From assembly GCF_914767665.1 (NCBI RefSeq), contig NC_059501.1, positions 40,214,501-40,278,500 on the forward strand: a stretch of DNA of 64,000 nt, given 5' to 3'. The position numbers were made by a program, and so were the translations under genes. The notes under the pieces were generated by a model, which saw only the letters and a list, made by a program, of their open reading frames with translations, was not told where the DNA came from and made no database searches. The DNA is from Harmonia axyridis (taxonomy: Eukaryota; Arthropoda; Insecta; Coleoptera; Coccinellidae). This document shows, piece after piece, positions 43,916-55,221 of the stretch (the stretch's first letter is position 1; each line of letters starts with the position of its first letter).

Positions 43916-44413
43916 TATAAAATCATCACATCATGTATAGCATCTCGTATCTACAAACATTGCGAGACAAATAATATAATGACAGCACAGCAGGAAGGAT
44001 GTTCCAAGAATGCACTAGGATCGAAGGAACTGCTGATAATAGATTCCATCATATGCAACCAAGCCTTCAAAAAACACAGAAATCTTTTTATGACATATTT
44101 TGACTATAAGAAGGCCTTCGACTCTATTCCACATGGGTGGCTGACCAAAATTTTGGAAATATACAAGATCGATCCAATTACAATAAACTTTCTGAAGTAT
44201 GCAATGTGCAACTGGAGAACGAATATCGAACTCTCTACGGCGAACAGAACTACTAAAGATATTCCAATAAAAAGGGGAATTTTCCAAGGGGATTCGTTGA
44301 GTCCCTTATGGTTCTGCTTGGCGCTGAACCCCCTTTCTAAACAACTGAATGCTACTGAAAAAGGTTTCAATGTCAAAGGAAACAGAAATACTATTGCACT
44401 CAATCATTTGCTA
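43916..44413 (+). pseudogene. R4/Dong ORF, part 3 (RT palm)
   Basis: Resumes with KIITSCIASRIYKHCE, QQEGCSKNALGSKELL, then TYFDYKKAFDSIPHGWL (motif A with catalytic Asp), and IKRGIFQGDSLSPLWFCLAL (motif B). The form GIFQGDSLSPL instead of GVPQGSVLGP is typical of R4, R2 and NeSL-type LINEs with a site-specific endonuclease. The frame stops at HLL where a second LINE is inserted, just before the catalytic YMDD. Confidence 0.9.
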
Positions 44414-45963
44414 CCCTGTTAAAAAGAAATATTAATAATATTGTTTCACCACTGACTAACCTAATTAACAAATGCATTAGATCGGACACTTTTCCCAACT
44501 GCCTTAAGGTGGCTAAAATTGTACCATTCTATAAGAAAGGAAATGAGGAATCCACTGAAAATTACCGTCCGATATCATTGCTGCCTGTTTTTTCAAAGAT
44601 ATTTGAAAAGGTCATATATGATCAGCTTGTGCATTACTTTGAAACTAACAATTTACTCTTTAACAACCAATATGGATTCAGAAAGAATAGAAAGACCTGT
44701 GATGCCATAATACGTTTTGTGAAGTATACCTTGAAATGTTTTGAGGATGGTAAATTTTCCTTCTCTACATTTCTGGATCTCAGCAGGGCGTTTGACCTGG
44801 TGTCACCCTCGGTCCTATTGAAAAAGTTGTCTAAATATGGACTTGATAATGCTGCATTAAGACTAATTCATAGTTATTTTGAAGGACGGCGACAGAAGGT
44901 GTTCACTGGTGGGCGGTGGTCTCGGGAGAGCCAGGTTGTGATTGGAGTGCCTCAGGGGTCGACTCTGGGACCTTTTTTCTTTATAGTGTTCATTAATGAT
45001 CTCTCGCATTTCCTTGGGTCTTATGAACACATACTGTGGGCGGATGACTCCAGTTTTACGGTGGGAGATCGTGATATCCAACATACGGAGGAGTTGGCAT
45101 TGAAGGTTGAAATGATGGCAGTGGAGTGGTTTCAAACAAATGGTCTCAAATGTAACATGGATAAGACCGAAAAAATGCTCTTCACTTTGAGGCATTCGGA
45201 TCGTGCAATTGGGGGCACCTCATTGAAGTTTCTTGGAGTTCATTTGGACCCAACCCTAACATGGAGCACACATATCGACTCAGTTGTCAAAAAATTAGTA
45301 AAGAACACATTTTTGCTGCGTAATCTGGTTGACTCTGTTTCAGTGAGGATTTTGAAAACTGTATACCACTCACTGATAGAAACACATATGAGATATTGTG
45401 TTGAGTTATGGGGAAATGGCTCTAGTTGTGAGAGAGTATTTCGAATACAGAGAAGAGCCATTAGGTTGGTTGCAGGATTGGGCTACAGGGAAGACTGTAG
45501 GAGGGCATTCATTGCACTGAATGTGATGACTTTCCCATCGTTGTACATTTATGAATGCTTAATATATGCCCATAAGAACCATGATAGTAAATTAAAAAAT
45601 AGTAATTTTCATTCTTACAATACTAGGAGAAAGGATGACATAAGACCTGAATCACATCGTTTAGAGAAGACAGGGCGGAGTGTAGAATGTATGGCCTACA
45701 AGATGTTCAATTTGATGCCTGGGCATGTGAGAGACAAACCATCACCAGTTTTCAAAAATATAATTATAAAATATCTGAAGAGAAAAGCGTTCTTCAGTGT
45801 GGCTGAGTTTCTGTCGGATGATTTTTCATATGAATGATGAAATATTTCACATATTATTTTTATATATGACTGTTTGTATATTTGTGTTTTGACTTGTGTA
45901 ATACAACATGAAATTTAAGTTGTAACTAGCACCAAATAAATATTATTATTATTATTATTATTA
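44414..45963 (+). mobile_element. 5'-truncated CR1/Jockey-group LINE inside R4
   Basis: Begins abruptly within the RT linker and ends in (ATT)n at 45943-45963, the (TAA/ATT) tail shared with the LINEs ending at 5094 and 7961. It splits the R4 codons HLL and YMDD. The target duplication is hidden by the tail but a TA/TTA overlap is likely. Confidence 0.88.
44416..45837 (+). CDS. CR1-group LINE ORF2 C-terminal portion (RT intact)
   Basis: Open without a stop from the truncation point to 45837, about 473 codons; an internal Met lies at 44509. Motifs: NYRPISLLPVFSKIFEKVI, NNQYGFRKNRKTCDAIIRF, TFLDLSRAFDLVSPSVL (A), VPQGSTLGPFFFIVFINDL (B), ILWADDSSFTVGD (catalytic ADD), LKFLGVHLDPTLTW, then the tail HSYNTRRKDDIRPESHRL. 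The endonuclease and ORF1 are lost by truncation, so it cannot move by itself, but the undamaged frame shows it is one of the youngest insertions in the window. It is younger than the R4 copy that hosts it. Confidence 0.92.
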   Translation: MLKRNINNIVSPLTNLINKCIRSDTFPNCLKVAKIVPFYKKGNEESTENYRPISLLPVFSKIFEKVIYDQLVHYFETNNLLFNNQYGFRKNRKTCDAIIRFVKYTLKCFEDGKFSFSTFLDLSRAFDLVSPSVLLKKLSKYGLDNAALRLIHSYFEGRRQKVFTGGRWSRESQVVIGVPQGSTLGPFFFIVFINDLSHFLGSYEHILWADDSSFTVGDRDIQHTEELALKVEMMAVEWFQTNGLKCNMDKTEKMLFTLRHSDRAIGGTSLKFLGVHLDPTLTWSTHIDSVVKKLVKNTFLLRNLVDSVSVRILKTVYHSLIETHMRYCVELWGNGSSCERVFRIQRRAIRLVAGLGYREDCRRAFIALNVMTFPSLYIYECLIYAHKNHDSKLKNSNFHSYNTRRKDDIRPESHRLEKTGRSVECMAYKMFNLMPGHVRDKPSPVFKNIIIKYLKRKAFFSVAEFLSDDFSYE

Positions 45964-47565
45964 TACATGGATGACCTAAAACTTATAACAGGCAACAAAA
46001 ACCACTTGCAAATTATGGTCAAACTGGTGGAAAATTTTTCGGAAGACGTGGGGATGAAATTCGGATTGGACAAGTGTCGTACTATTAGCGTAGTGCGTGG
46101 AAAAATCCAAGATGAACCGATAGCTCTCTCCAATGGACAGGAGATAGAAGCAATGAAATCGGACGATCTCTATAAATATCTAGGAATGAAACAAAACCGA
46201 CGAATAAACCATCAAAGAATGAAGGAAGACTTAACAACTGAGTTCATTAGGAGAATCAACAAAATTTTAAAAACAAACCTCAACAGCAAGAACATGACGA
46301 GAGCTATCAATACATATGCATGTTCAATTCTTACATACTCTTTCGGTATCATTCCATGGACCAAAACAGATATAGAAAACCTACAACGCAAAATGAGAAC
46401 CTTGATGACGAAAGCACACAAGCACCATCCGAAAAGTAGCATTGAGAGGACGACACTGCCGAGGAATAAAGGAGGCAGAGGTCTGCTAGACATCATGGAA
46501 CTTGCCCATGGGCAAATTGAATGCCTACGAACATACTTCAAAGACAAATCAGGCATGTCAGAGATCTACAAAGTACTGTGTGAAGCAGACGAATCAACAC
46601 CTTTACATCTGAACAAGGAGCAATTGTCATACAACCACCAGACAATCCAAGAAAAACTGCAAAGATGGAGAGAAAAGCCCCTACATGGACGACATTTCAA
46701 TGAGGTGAACCAGGATCATGTCGACATTGAAGCGTCGAACTATTGGCTCACATCAGGTGCGATGTATCCAGAAACGGAAGGATTTCTTTTAGCCATCCAA
46801 GATCAAGTGATCTCAACAAAAAATTACTGCAAGCATATCATAAAGGATCGAACTATTACTGACGATCGATGCCGTTATGGGTGTCCAACGAATGAGACAA
46901 TCCAACATATCACGGGAGGATGTCAAATGTTTGCAGGAAATGAATATAAAGAGAGGCACGATGCAGTAGGAAAGATACTACACCAAGAAATGGCAACTAA
47001 ATTAACACTAATTCATTCTGAAAAAGTGCCATATTACAAGTACCGACCGGAAACCATCCTAGAAAACGAGCGCTATAAACTGTACTGGGATCGTACAGTT
47101 TTGACTGATAAAACAGTCCCTCACAACAGGCCAGATATATTGCTAGTTGATAAACATCAAAAGTCAGCAATACTCATCGACGTAGCTATACCTAATAACA
47201 ACAACATGCGTCAAAAAGAGGTCAAAAAAATTTCAAAATATAGGGACCTCGAATTTCAGATAAAGCGCCAGTGGGGAATGATATCAACGAGAACTATTCC
47301 AATTATTATCTCAACAACAGGAATAGTACCCAAAAATCTCAAGAGAAATATCAAGCAACTAGGACTTAGTGAGTATATATGTAATATAATGCAAAAAGCT
47401 GTTCTTTTAGGTACTGCAAGGACGGTGAGAAAATTTCTAGGAAACGAAGGACAGGTCCAAGGAACGCGTGTAAGAGGACCAGAAGATCGACGAGAACCAG
47501 GGGGACCACAAGGACCGGACACGACCGAGCTCTACCCTTCTGATATTTTAAATATCTGGGACTGA
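45964..47565 (+). pseudogene. R4/Dong ORF, part 4 (RT catalytic motif, thumb, REL endonuclease)
   Basis: Opens with YMDDLKLITGN (catalytic DD) and MKFGLDKCRTISVVRGK, YKYLGMKQNRRINHQRMKED, then the thumb (LTYSFGIIPWTKTDIENLQR; TLPRNKGGRGLLDI). Near residue 300 of this part comes a zinc motif C..GC..NE..QHITGGC, followed by the restriction-like endonuclease: NRPDILLVDKHQKSAILIDV, where RPD and the later D are the PD-(D/E)XK residues, and KYRDLEFQIKRQWG. The frame is intact to the stop at 47563-47565 and ends in a basic, proline-rich tail. The whole part is one 532-codon frame. Confidence 0.93.
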
Positions 47566-47730
47566 GTGAATGTTCCTCTTAGCGAGGAGTGAGAAGCCGA
47601 TGGCGAGGAGAAATCCTACGCGTATAGGCAAAAGTCGGGGGATAAACCTTTATTTCATATTGTAACATACAGTACATAAGCCACCACATAAAGAATTACA
47701 AACGAATGACGTCAAAATAAAATAAATTTC

Positions 47731-50520
47731 TCACCTATGCCTATCCAAGTATTCATTGAAAGAAAACGGTTCTAATTCTAACAAAAATTCTTTTATATTT
47801 TGGACATACACCCTGTAAGATCCAAAAACCTTCAAATGTTGAGGTAACTTATTAAATAATTTTTTGCACATATATTCTGGGTGTTTTTCTGTTAATTTTA
47901 GACGATGTAAAGGATAATGAAAGTCTCTGGATCTCACAGGGTATTCATCACTCACCTGTACAACATCAAATCTATTACGATTTTTAAACAAAAATTTCAA
48001 TGATTCAAAAATATAAATTCCAATAACAGTTAATATTTTATTTTTCCTAAATACACCCCGACACGAATCACGATTTCCCATTTTGTACATAATTCTTAAT
48101 ACTCTTTTTTGAATAAGAAATATTTCATTTATACCTGAACTAGCCCCCCAGAATATTATGCCATAGCGAACTAGTGACTCAAAATTTGCAAAATAAACAT
48201 TTGTGTAACATTCTCTTCCAACATAGTTAACTAAGACTCTAATTCCAAAACAAACGGAACTCAACTTTTTAGTGAGCCACTCTATATGATGTGACCACTT
48301 CAGAAATTGATCAATAAATATTCCTAAAAATTTTGTACATTTTTCAAGAACAATTTTTTCATTTCCAATATCTATTTGGTTGAGTTTTTCTTTCCTACTC
48401 CTATTAGTTGTGAATGAAATGGCTGTTGTTTTATTACTGTTGAGGATGAGTTTATTCACAGTTAACCACTCCTTGACTTTAATATATATATATATCAGAA
48501 GCATTATCAACTACCCCCTGAACTGTTTCACCCCCAATCAGGATATTCGTATCATCAACAAAACCCACCAAATGTGCTGAAAACATATCAAAGTTACCAT
48601 ACAAATCATTTATAAATAAAAGAAATAGCATGGGACCCAATACACTTCCCTGTGGTACTCCATGATGGCTCTGTAATATCGATGATTTGGCATGTATTCC
48701 ATTTTTCTTGATTATAACCCTCTGTTTTCTGTTCTGTAGATAAGATCTGAACCAGGAGATGGCATTACCTCTAATTCCCATTTTCTCCAGCTTTAGCAAC
48801 AAGTATGATCTGGATAAACAATCATAGACTCTTGTAAGATCGATGAACAGGGCTAGAGCTAGATTGTCCTGTTCAATTAGTTCATGTATCACTTTTGTGA
48901 ACTCAAATATTGCAGTCTGTGTTGATCTGCCCTTTAGGTAACCATGTTGCGATGTTGAAAAAATGTTGCACTCTTCCATAAAACGCATTAATCTTCTGCA
49001 CATAACATGCTCAAAAATTTTTGAGAAACTTGGCGAAATACTGATGGGGCGGTAGTTCTCAAATAGCTCCTCATCACCTTTTTTATGAATTGGATGTATC
49101 AGTGCCAATTTTAGTTGCTCAGGAAATAAATCATATCTAAGCGAGTTGTTTATTATATATGAGAGTATATAGCTCAAATCCTCTGCATTAGGTTTAATGA
49201 GACTAACTGGTATTTCATCCCCACCATAAGAATGTTTACTTTTCAGATTTCTTATTATCCCCATTATTTCCTCTTCGGTGGTTGGCTGAAGAAACATAGA
49301 TCTATTGTTTTCCTCAATACTGCATTTAAAGTTGACATTTTGAACATTCTCTAGAAGCTTTGGGATCAATTCTGAAATATAGGTGTTATAGTCGTTTGCC
49401 AATTCATATGGATCACCCTCCTTGGGAAAATTATTATCTGTATTTGTTGGACCCCTCAGTTCATTGCATATGGCCCACATTGTTTTTTGTTTATTATCAG
49501 AGTCCTGAAGTCTTCTTTCGTAAAAACTGGATTTTGTCTTCATGAGTAATCGATCATAGTTATGTTTTTCAAGGGTGTACTGGACATTGAACTCTTGATT
49601 TTTTTGTTTTAGGGTCAACAGAATATCAAGTTTTTTCTTACATTCGTTCAGCTCTTCATTATCATAGTGAAAGACAACTCTCCTGTTTGAATAATAGGCA
49701 GAATATATTCAGAAAATGTTTCCACTGTTCATCTACACCATGTGGACTCACATCATATACTTTATCCCATTTTTCTATCCTAAGTTTCATCTTGAAGTTC
49801 GTCATGGCTTCTTTTCCAAAGAATCTACGATATGTTGATCGAACTTCATTTGTTTCAACCGCATTAAACATCAACTTCTGAGTGGTATGATCTGAAATAC
49901 AACTATTTATTACTTCCGCTTTATAATTTGTCAAGTTTGTGATGATATTATCTATACAGCTTTTATGTTCAGCTGTTATCCTAGTGGGCTCTGAAATTGT
50001 GAGTGTTAAATTGAATGAAGCCAGCATTGATAGAAATTCATTTCTGTGGTTATTGTTTTCTACTTGTAATAGATCAATGTTGAAATCTCCTAGGATAATG
50101 ACAGATTTTTTCTCATGAAAAACCAAAGTAAGAACTTTATCTAACTGTTCAAAAAATGTTTTGAAATTATTGGATGAACTAGGTCTATACACAGCGATTA
50201 CTAAGAATATGTTCCTTCCAATATTACACTGTACTCCTGCACATTCAAAATCTTTTTTAATGGAAAATTCATTTATGTCGATACGCCTCTTACATATTAT
50301 TCCTGTTTTGACAAAGATAGCCACTTCTCCATGTTCACCTTTTTCTCTACAGAAAAATGAAACCAATCTCATGTTATGAATATTCAAGTCTAGTTCCTCT
50401 TTTGACTTCCAATGCTCTGTTAAGCAGCTTTGGCTTTGTAATAAATGTTGAAGGCGGTCTATTTTATAACTTGTTAATGAATTACTCAAGCACTGAATAT
50501 TTTGATGGATTATACAGTGC
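47731..50520 (-). pseudogene. LINE ORF2: endonuclease and reverse transcriptase, frameshifted
   Basis: Endonuclease: HQNIQCLSNSLTSYKIDRL (no start codon visible), TEHW, VAIFVKTG, VIILGDFNIDLLQ and SDHTTQKL, with a short deletion before TEHW. A shift near 49680 leads into the RT: HPIHKKGDEELFENYRPISI, SQHGYLKGRSTQTAIFEF, LFIDLTRVYDCLSRSYLL, HGVPQGSVLGPMLFLLFIND, and LVGFVDDTNILIGG (catalytic VDD). A second shift occurs in a TATATATA run at about 48482-48496; then KVKEWLTVNKLILNSNKTTA and CTKFLGIFIDQFLKW, and a conserved tail to 47731. Two shifts and a lost start make it inactive. Confidence 0.9.
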
Positions 50521-50530
50521 TTGAAGTTTT

Positions 50531-51528
50531 CTATAAAAAATCATCGGATTTGCAATTTTTCTTGTAAACTTCAAAATTAAAACGTTTAATACCTACATTT
50601 CTAGGCCAAAACTCAGTCTTATAGAGTTCATCTTTTCTTTGAATAGGGACCTTGACTGAAAAACTCTTGAGGTCACTCCTCTTTCTCAAAAAAGATAATT
50701 CTTTCACTTCAACAGGTTCCTCATTAAATGCAGGTTTCGACGTAATATATTTCACTATGTTCTCTTGTGTTACATGTGGATTTATTCTGTTGATGAAAAA
50801 CCATGCTTTCCTTTCTTTTGCTGAAAAGTCTTTGTTGCTGATTCCTGTACCTAATCTTTTTGGTTTGTTTGGTTTTCTTTTGACAACAGTCGTCCATGTT
50901 ACTTGTTCATTATTTTGTTTATTTCGATCTCCTTCTCCGTCTACTTCCTTGTCATATTGCTTATCTTCCGTTCGTTTGATAACCTTTCGACGTACATCTG
51001 TTTGCGACATTTCACCTCTTAGTTCTTTTGTATCACTTCTTGAAGTAGATCTAACGTAACTACTCTTTGACGATGTATTTCCTTCTCTCTTTTCTTGAGT
51101 TTCTTGTATTTCAATTTTGTTTATGTTTTTTTCACTTGTGGAATTATGTTTTTTATATTCATATTACTCCTGTCCGATTCCTGAAATTTAACTTTATCCC
51201 GCAGTAATTCGCTGTTTTGAATCAGAATTCGGTTCATTTCTCTCAATTCTCGAACAAATTTTTTTAAGTATGTATTCTCAGTGGAAAGTACTTTCAGATC
51301 TATCTTTTCTCCATTGTTATAATCCTTTTCACCTCTGGTTTCGTGTTTGCATTTTGCGGATTTTATTGATGCCGCCTTCACCATACATGATGGATGGAAT
51401 GTTTCACAGCACTTAATGCACTTCGCTAATGCCATTACTATGTCTTTGCCACAATATGAGCACTTATTTTCAGAAAAATTCATATTTTTACCGGAGCGTT
51501 CTTCGACTACGTCTACACCGCTCGCCAT
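50531..51528 (-). pseudogene. LINE ORF1, frameshifted
   Basis: Begins at the ATG at 51526-51528 (MASGVDVVEERSG), with a Cys/His finger (CSYCGKDIVMALAKCIKCCE, FHPSC) of PHD-like type and a coiled-coil-like segment (LKKFVRELREMNRILIQNSE). A shift in a T-run near 51125 leads to the basic middle part and the C-terminal RNA-binding-like domain AWFFINRINPHVTQENIVKY and WPRNVGIKRF, ending at 50531. Same architecture as the ORF1 at 11.0-12.0 kb. Confidence 0.8.
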
Positions 51529-51600
51529 CTTGATGATAATGATAATAATACAATGATTATTGATGGTTTTCGATGATGGCAAACAATTATTTTTGCTGAT

Positions 51601-52130
51601 TGTTGAACGGGATAGGGAGTGAACAGGAGTGCTGGGCGGGTAAGATTTTTTGAAAAAGCGTCATGAAAATGGTGATTTCTAAGCACGTTTACTCTTTAAA
51701 ATATCTAACTCGTAAAGTTTGATGACGTCATCTCAAAAACAATTCAAAAAATTCTACAAATTTTATTCATAAATATTTAAACGTAACCTACCACAACCTA
51801 ACATAACCATAACCTAACCTTATATAACTACACACCTGTAATTCTGCTGATTAATGACGTCGTTCTCAGGAACAATATAATTCAAAAATTTTTTCAACAT
51901 AAAAAATCTAAAGAAAATGTAATTCAGCATAAAAACTAGTTCGAAGCGATAAATAAATAAATTATTATATTATTATACACCTGATATAATTATTCAAGAG
52001 GCAGAATTTTTTTTTAAATAATCAGAATATAACGATAAAGACGAGCGACTCTGGAGCCGGGACTGAAATTATTCTATACGAGCAAAGTAACCTTTCTCAG
52101 CACATTTTCAAAACGAATAAATTGAGCAAA
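51601..52130. other. No gene; short run of CCTAA-like words
   Basis: 51783-51823 reads aacctaccacaacctaacat followed by more cctaacc words, a degenerate form of the insect telomere repeat (CCTAA)n, but only a handful of imperfect units. The rest is AT-rich without features. Confidence 0.5.
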
Positions 52131-52149
52131 AATTAAAAAAAAAATTACC

Positions 52150-53040
52150 TCATGCCAAGGGATGGTCTGGAGGGTACAGAGTCGCAGCCGCCTTCCAGAA
52201 GATGTGCCTCCTACGAGCATAGCAAGGTATTCATCGTCTGAATAGAACATCAGCTAGATAACCGGAAAGTGCTTCTCGCCTAAATCCAGCCTTAGGGACA
52301 GGCCGACGTACTTCTACCCATAGCCTTTCAATGGACTGCGTGTTCGCACCAGTTTGAGGATCGACGAAGTTTTCAGAGTGGTTCACTGTGAAATGTAGAT
52401 AACCATAGTCCTCCAGAGAATTATATCATCTCCAACAATCAGTCATAATCGTTGTGCCGAGGCGAACATAACATCTTATGATGCCGATTAAAGTTTCGGA
52501 GGTACGATTCTCCACAGGTACAAAGAATGCCTTACATTCACCTCGAACCCCTCTTTCAACACCACCAATAACCCACTGCTCAGTTAACATACGTCCTCGA
52601 TTGTATTTCCTTTTTCCCAACATTGCTTCATCTATCTCGACGATTTTCCCAACGCCCCCGATGCATTGAGAATGTCGTTCGACGTAATCAGCCACAACTT
52701 CACGACAAAAGGAAAACCAATCGATAACAGTACGTGAACTGAGTTTCAGCTCAAACATAGTTTCTTTCGTTCTAGTTCTTTAATTTGAAAGAAATATGTC
52801 GACCAGGAAACATAATTTGTCCAAATCCAGATGAATACAACCGCAAAATGTTCCACTAAACACACTACGTGAAGACTCGCACTTGGCACGTCCTCTTTTT
52901 GGCACGATCACTTTACGGCATCTAAAAAGATTTCTTTCAAAGTCCGCAGATACTCTTGACTGGCATTTTTCGCATAAAGAGTGACACGTCAACACCCCCT
53001 GAGCTATAAGGAATTGCCGCGCCTCAACTTTATTCGAAAG
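52150..53040 (-). pseudogene. Merlin (IS1016/ISXO2-like) transposase
   Basis: N-terminal zinc-binding part: LTCHSLCEKCQSRV with LFRCRKVIVPKRGRAKCES (52995-52780). Catalytic part from 52758: KIVEIDEAMLGKRKYNRGR (first Asp), WVIGGVERG, TIMTDCWR (second Asp), then a stop at 52426 and, in the same frame, YLHFTVNHSENFVDPQTGA and NTQSIERLWVEVRR with the catalytic Glu. These are the ISXO2/Merlin signatures. Two breaks (between 52780 and 52758, and the TAA/TGA after DCWR) separate it from an intact gene of about 290 residues. Terminal repeats were not identified. Merlin is uncommon in published insect annotations, so the copy is useful. Confidence 0.88.
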
Positions 53041-53460
53041 ATGCTGGTGTAACAGCCACTTTAGCCTATCGGCTGCTCAGATCGACCGATGAGGGTCGGG
53101 GTTGACTGCAAATATTGATAACTTGACTTTTTTTATTTGTTGGGCGCCAGGCTTGATTAAGCCAAGATATAATAATTATTATTTATTATCAATGTTGCCT
53201 GAAGGAAGAAATAATAAGGAAATAAATTTTAACAATATATTTCTCCCGAAAAATAATACAAAAATTAAATGAAATCAAAATTGAAAATAAATGTAACAAA
53301 ACTAGGACAGAATTTAACTATGAGAATCTACTGATTTTAATGGGATTATTGTGATAACTGTGGTCTCTTCATCAAGTGCCAACCTAGGTAAATACCTTCG
53401 GTATTCATTCTTATTTGTACCAGGAAAATTATCCAAAATGGCCATTTTGGGTTAATTAAA

Positions 53461-53715
53461 TGTTTATTTGGTTTAATGAGTTTATTGAGTAAACACAGTG
53501 AATGTAGTAATAAAATTATTTCGCAAATGAACAATGAAATAAATACGTAATTGTAACAACATGAATTATACGGAGACGTTCACCGGTCGATGGCTTGGGA
53601 CGAACTAACTATACCAGCTGACCGCGTCCTGGACCTCTTCATCGCGTCGTGGCGGGGATAGCGGAGACATCGCGCCAAATGTTCCACCATAGAATATATT
53701 TGTTGCACCCCAACA
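53461..53715 (-). repeat. Putative copia 3' LTR, 255 bp
   Basis: Reads TGTTGGGGTGCAACAAATAT from 53715 leftwards and ends ..AAATAAACA at 53461, with TGTT/AACA ends. A purine tract (GTTGAGGACGGG) lies between the pol stop and its start, and size and position fit a copia LTR. No 5' partner is present. Confidence 0.65.
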
Positions 53716-53737
53716 CCCGTCCTCAACAAATGATATG

Positions 53738-54722
53738 TTACTGAGGATGCACTGCCAGCCCGCACTCCTCAGCCATTCTCTGCAGCTTAATCCTATCCAG
53801 AGGTTTCGTTAACATATCTGCGATGTTCTGGTTGGTAGGACAGTACTGTAATTCTACTAAATTTTTCTCCTTCAAATCCTTGATGAAGTTAAATTTGGTG
53901 TCTATATGCTTCGTTCTATGACTGAATTTATTATTTTCTATAATTTTTAGACAACTCTGGTTATCTTCATAGATGCGAAATTTACTCTGAGTGTTTATCT
54001 TAAAATCATTCAACAGTCGGTTAACCCACATACCTTCTTGTACTGCATCTGCCAGGGCATGGTATTCTGCCTCAGTTGATGATAAAGAAACTGAAGCTTG
54101 CTTGCGGCAACCCCAGCTGATTGTAGAGTTCCATAATTTGAACACATATCCGCTGTTAGATTTTCTATCCACCTTCGTACTAGCCCAGTCAGCATCCGAG
54201 TAACCTACCAAGTTCTTCTCTTCAGCATTGTGACCGCCAAGTACAAGTTCATAATTGATAGTTCCTTTTAGATATCGGCATATTCTCTTTACCTCGGTCC
54301 AGTCCATTTCTGTAGGACACCTGTTAAATTGGCTCATAATTGAAACACTTGCTGCGATATCTGGTCTTGTGTTAACAGATAAATATGAGAGTGCTCCAAT
54401 TAATTGTTGGTACTTCTCATTATTCTGCATCAACGGAGTTTCTTTTCTGTGTTTTTGATATCCTGTATCCATAGGAATGTTTGATGGTTTGGCTTCTTGC
54501 AACCCTAACCTGGTCAAAATATTCTTGATATAGTCGGACTGATTCATACAGAAATATCCTTCACTATTTTTTCTGATGTTTATTCCCAAATATTTGCTTA
54601 TGTTTCCAAGATCGATTAATTCGAAATTCGTCTTCAAGTATACAGCAACTTTGTCAACGTTCTCTTCCTTCTCTGCTGCAATCAAGAAATCATCAACGTG
54701 TACAATCACACGACAAGGGCCT
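53738..54722 (-). pseudogene. Ty1/copia pol: end of RT and RNase H
   Basis: Open for 324 codons from VIVHVDDFLIAAEK (the catalytic VDD) through DLGNISKYLGINIRK, LIGALSYLSVNTRPDIA, then RNase H with VGYSDADWASTKVDRKSNSG, SLSSTEAEYHALADAVQEG and YEDNQSCLKI, and the tail HIDTKFNFIKDL and NIADMLTKPL. This C-terminal order is exclusive to copia. The remaining frame is undamaged, but the element is cut at about 54722 where a BEL/Pao LTR begins; gag, protease, integrase and the RT start are missing. Confidence 0.93.
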
Positions 54723-54727
54723 TAATA

Positions 54728-55164
54728 TGAAAAAAGTAGCGAAGGACCGAAAATTGAAATTCGTGGAGAAATGATTTCTGCCTACCTTGGTAAAGGAAAG
54801 TCCATGAAATGTCCTTGGCTGATAGATCTTCGCCGTCGAACGGGTGGTAGACGGAACACTCAATCTCGCACAACCGAAGAAACGGTATTGTTCTTGAAAA
54901 TAGAGTCGACTCGAAAATGTTTATGAAAAGAAAATATTGCGTTTAACACAACGAAAGAGCGAGTGGAAATCTGTATGAAATGTCCATATGCACGGACGGG
55001 TCTTGAATGGATCCTCGCGTATCTGGCATCTATCAAATCTCCAGCATATGTTTTCCCGCGGTACATTTAAATGAATGATATTCTCTGAATTAGGAAAACA
55101 ATGAATTTATTAATAATAAAAGAAAAACAAATAAAATAAGATGAGTTGACTAGTTGCAGTAACA
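54728..55164 (-). repeat. Putative BEL/Pao 3' LTR, 437 bp
   Basis: Starts TGTTACTGCAAC at 55164 (minus strand), just after a GGTGAGCGGTTA tract that follows the pol end, and finishes ..CTACTTTTTTCA at 54728. The copia RT resumes within 6 bp. Size and the TG..CA ends fit; the 5' partner is outside or lost. Confidence 0.6.
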
Positions 55165-55221
55165 TAACCGCTCACCTAAAATAGAATATTTTACACAAAA
55201 AAAAGAGTTGACAAAAAAAAA

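Larger units (their letters stand above)
39448..47640 (+). mobile_element. R4/Dong-clade LINE split by three later insertions
   Basis: A plus-strand element with a GC-richer 5' region (39448-39691) and one long coding frame in four parts: 39692-40339, 40925-41985, 43916-44413 and 45964-47565, followed by a short 3' UTR to about 47640. Inserts lie at 40340-40924, 41986-43915 and 44414-45963. The native length is about 4.1 kb. The clade follows from RT motifs, the CCHC/REL endonuclease at the C-terminus and the microsatellite target. Intrinsic damage is small: one frameshift near 41430 and one TAA at 41705-41707. Confidence 0.9.
47641..51600 (-). mobile_element. Near full-length CR1/Jockey-group LINE
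   Basis: Minus-strand element with ORF1 (51528-50531) and ORF2 (50520-47731), 3' end abutting the R4 3' end near 47640 and 5' end near the gat/aat-rich patch at 51530-51560. Three frameshifts are visible. It differs in sequence from the LINE at 8-12 kb but has the same plan. Confidence 0.82.

Noticed and set aside
47641..47700. Considered R4 and the neighbouring minus-strand LINE as one composite because ataaacctttatttc at their joint resembles the R4 5' ataaaccttttt
   Set aside because: The shared word is short and AT-rich, and the two elements have separate complete 3' ends.
51783..51823. Telomere-like (CCTAA)n
   Set aside because: Only a few imperfect units; not evidence for a telomere or telomeric fusion.
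53415..53460. ATG frame starting in a ccaaaatggccattttgg palindrome next to the copia LTR, considered as a gag start or host exon
   Set aside because: The orientation puts it outside the 3' LTR, the frame is short, and no known motif follows.
54860..55066. 68-codon minus-strand frame
   Set aside because: Falls entirely within the putative BEL LTR and has no coding resemblance.
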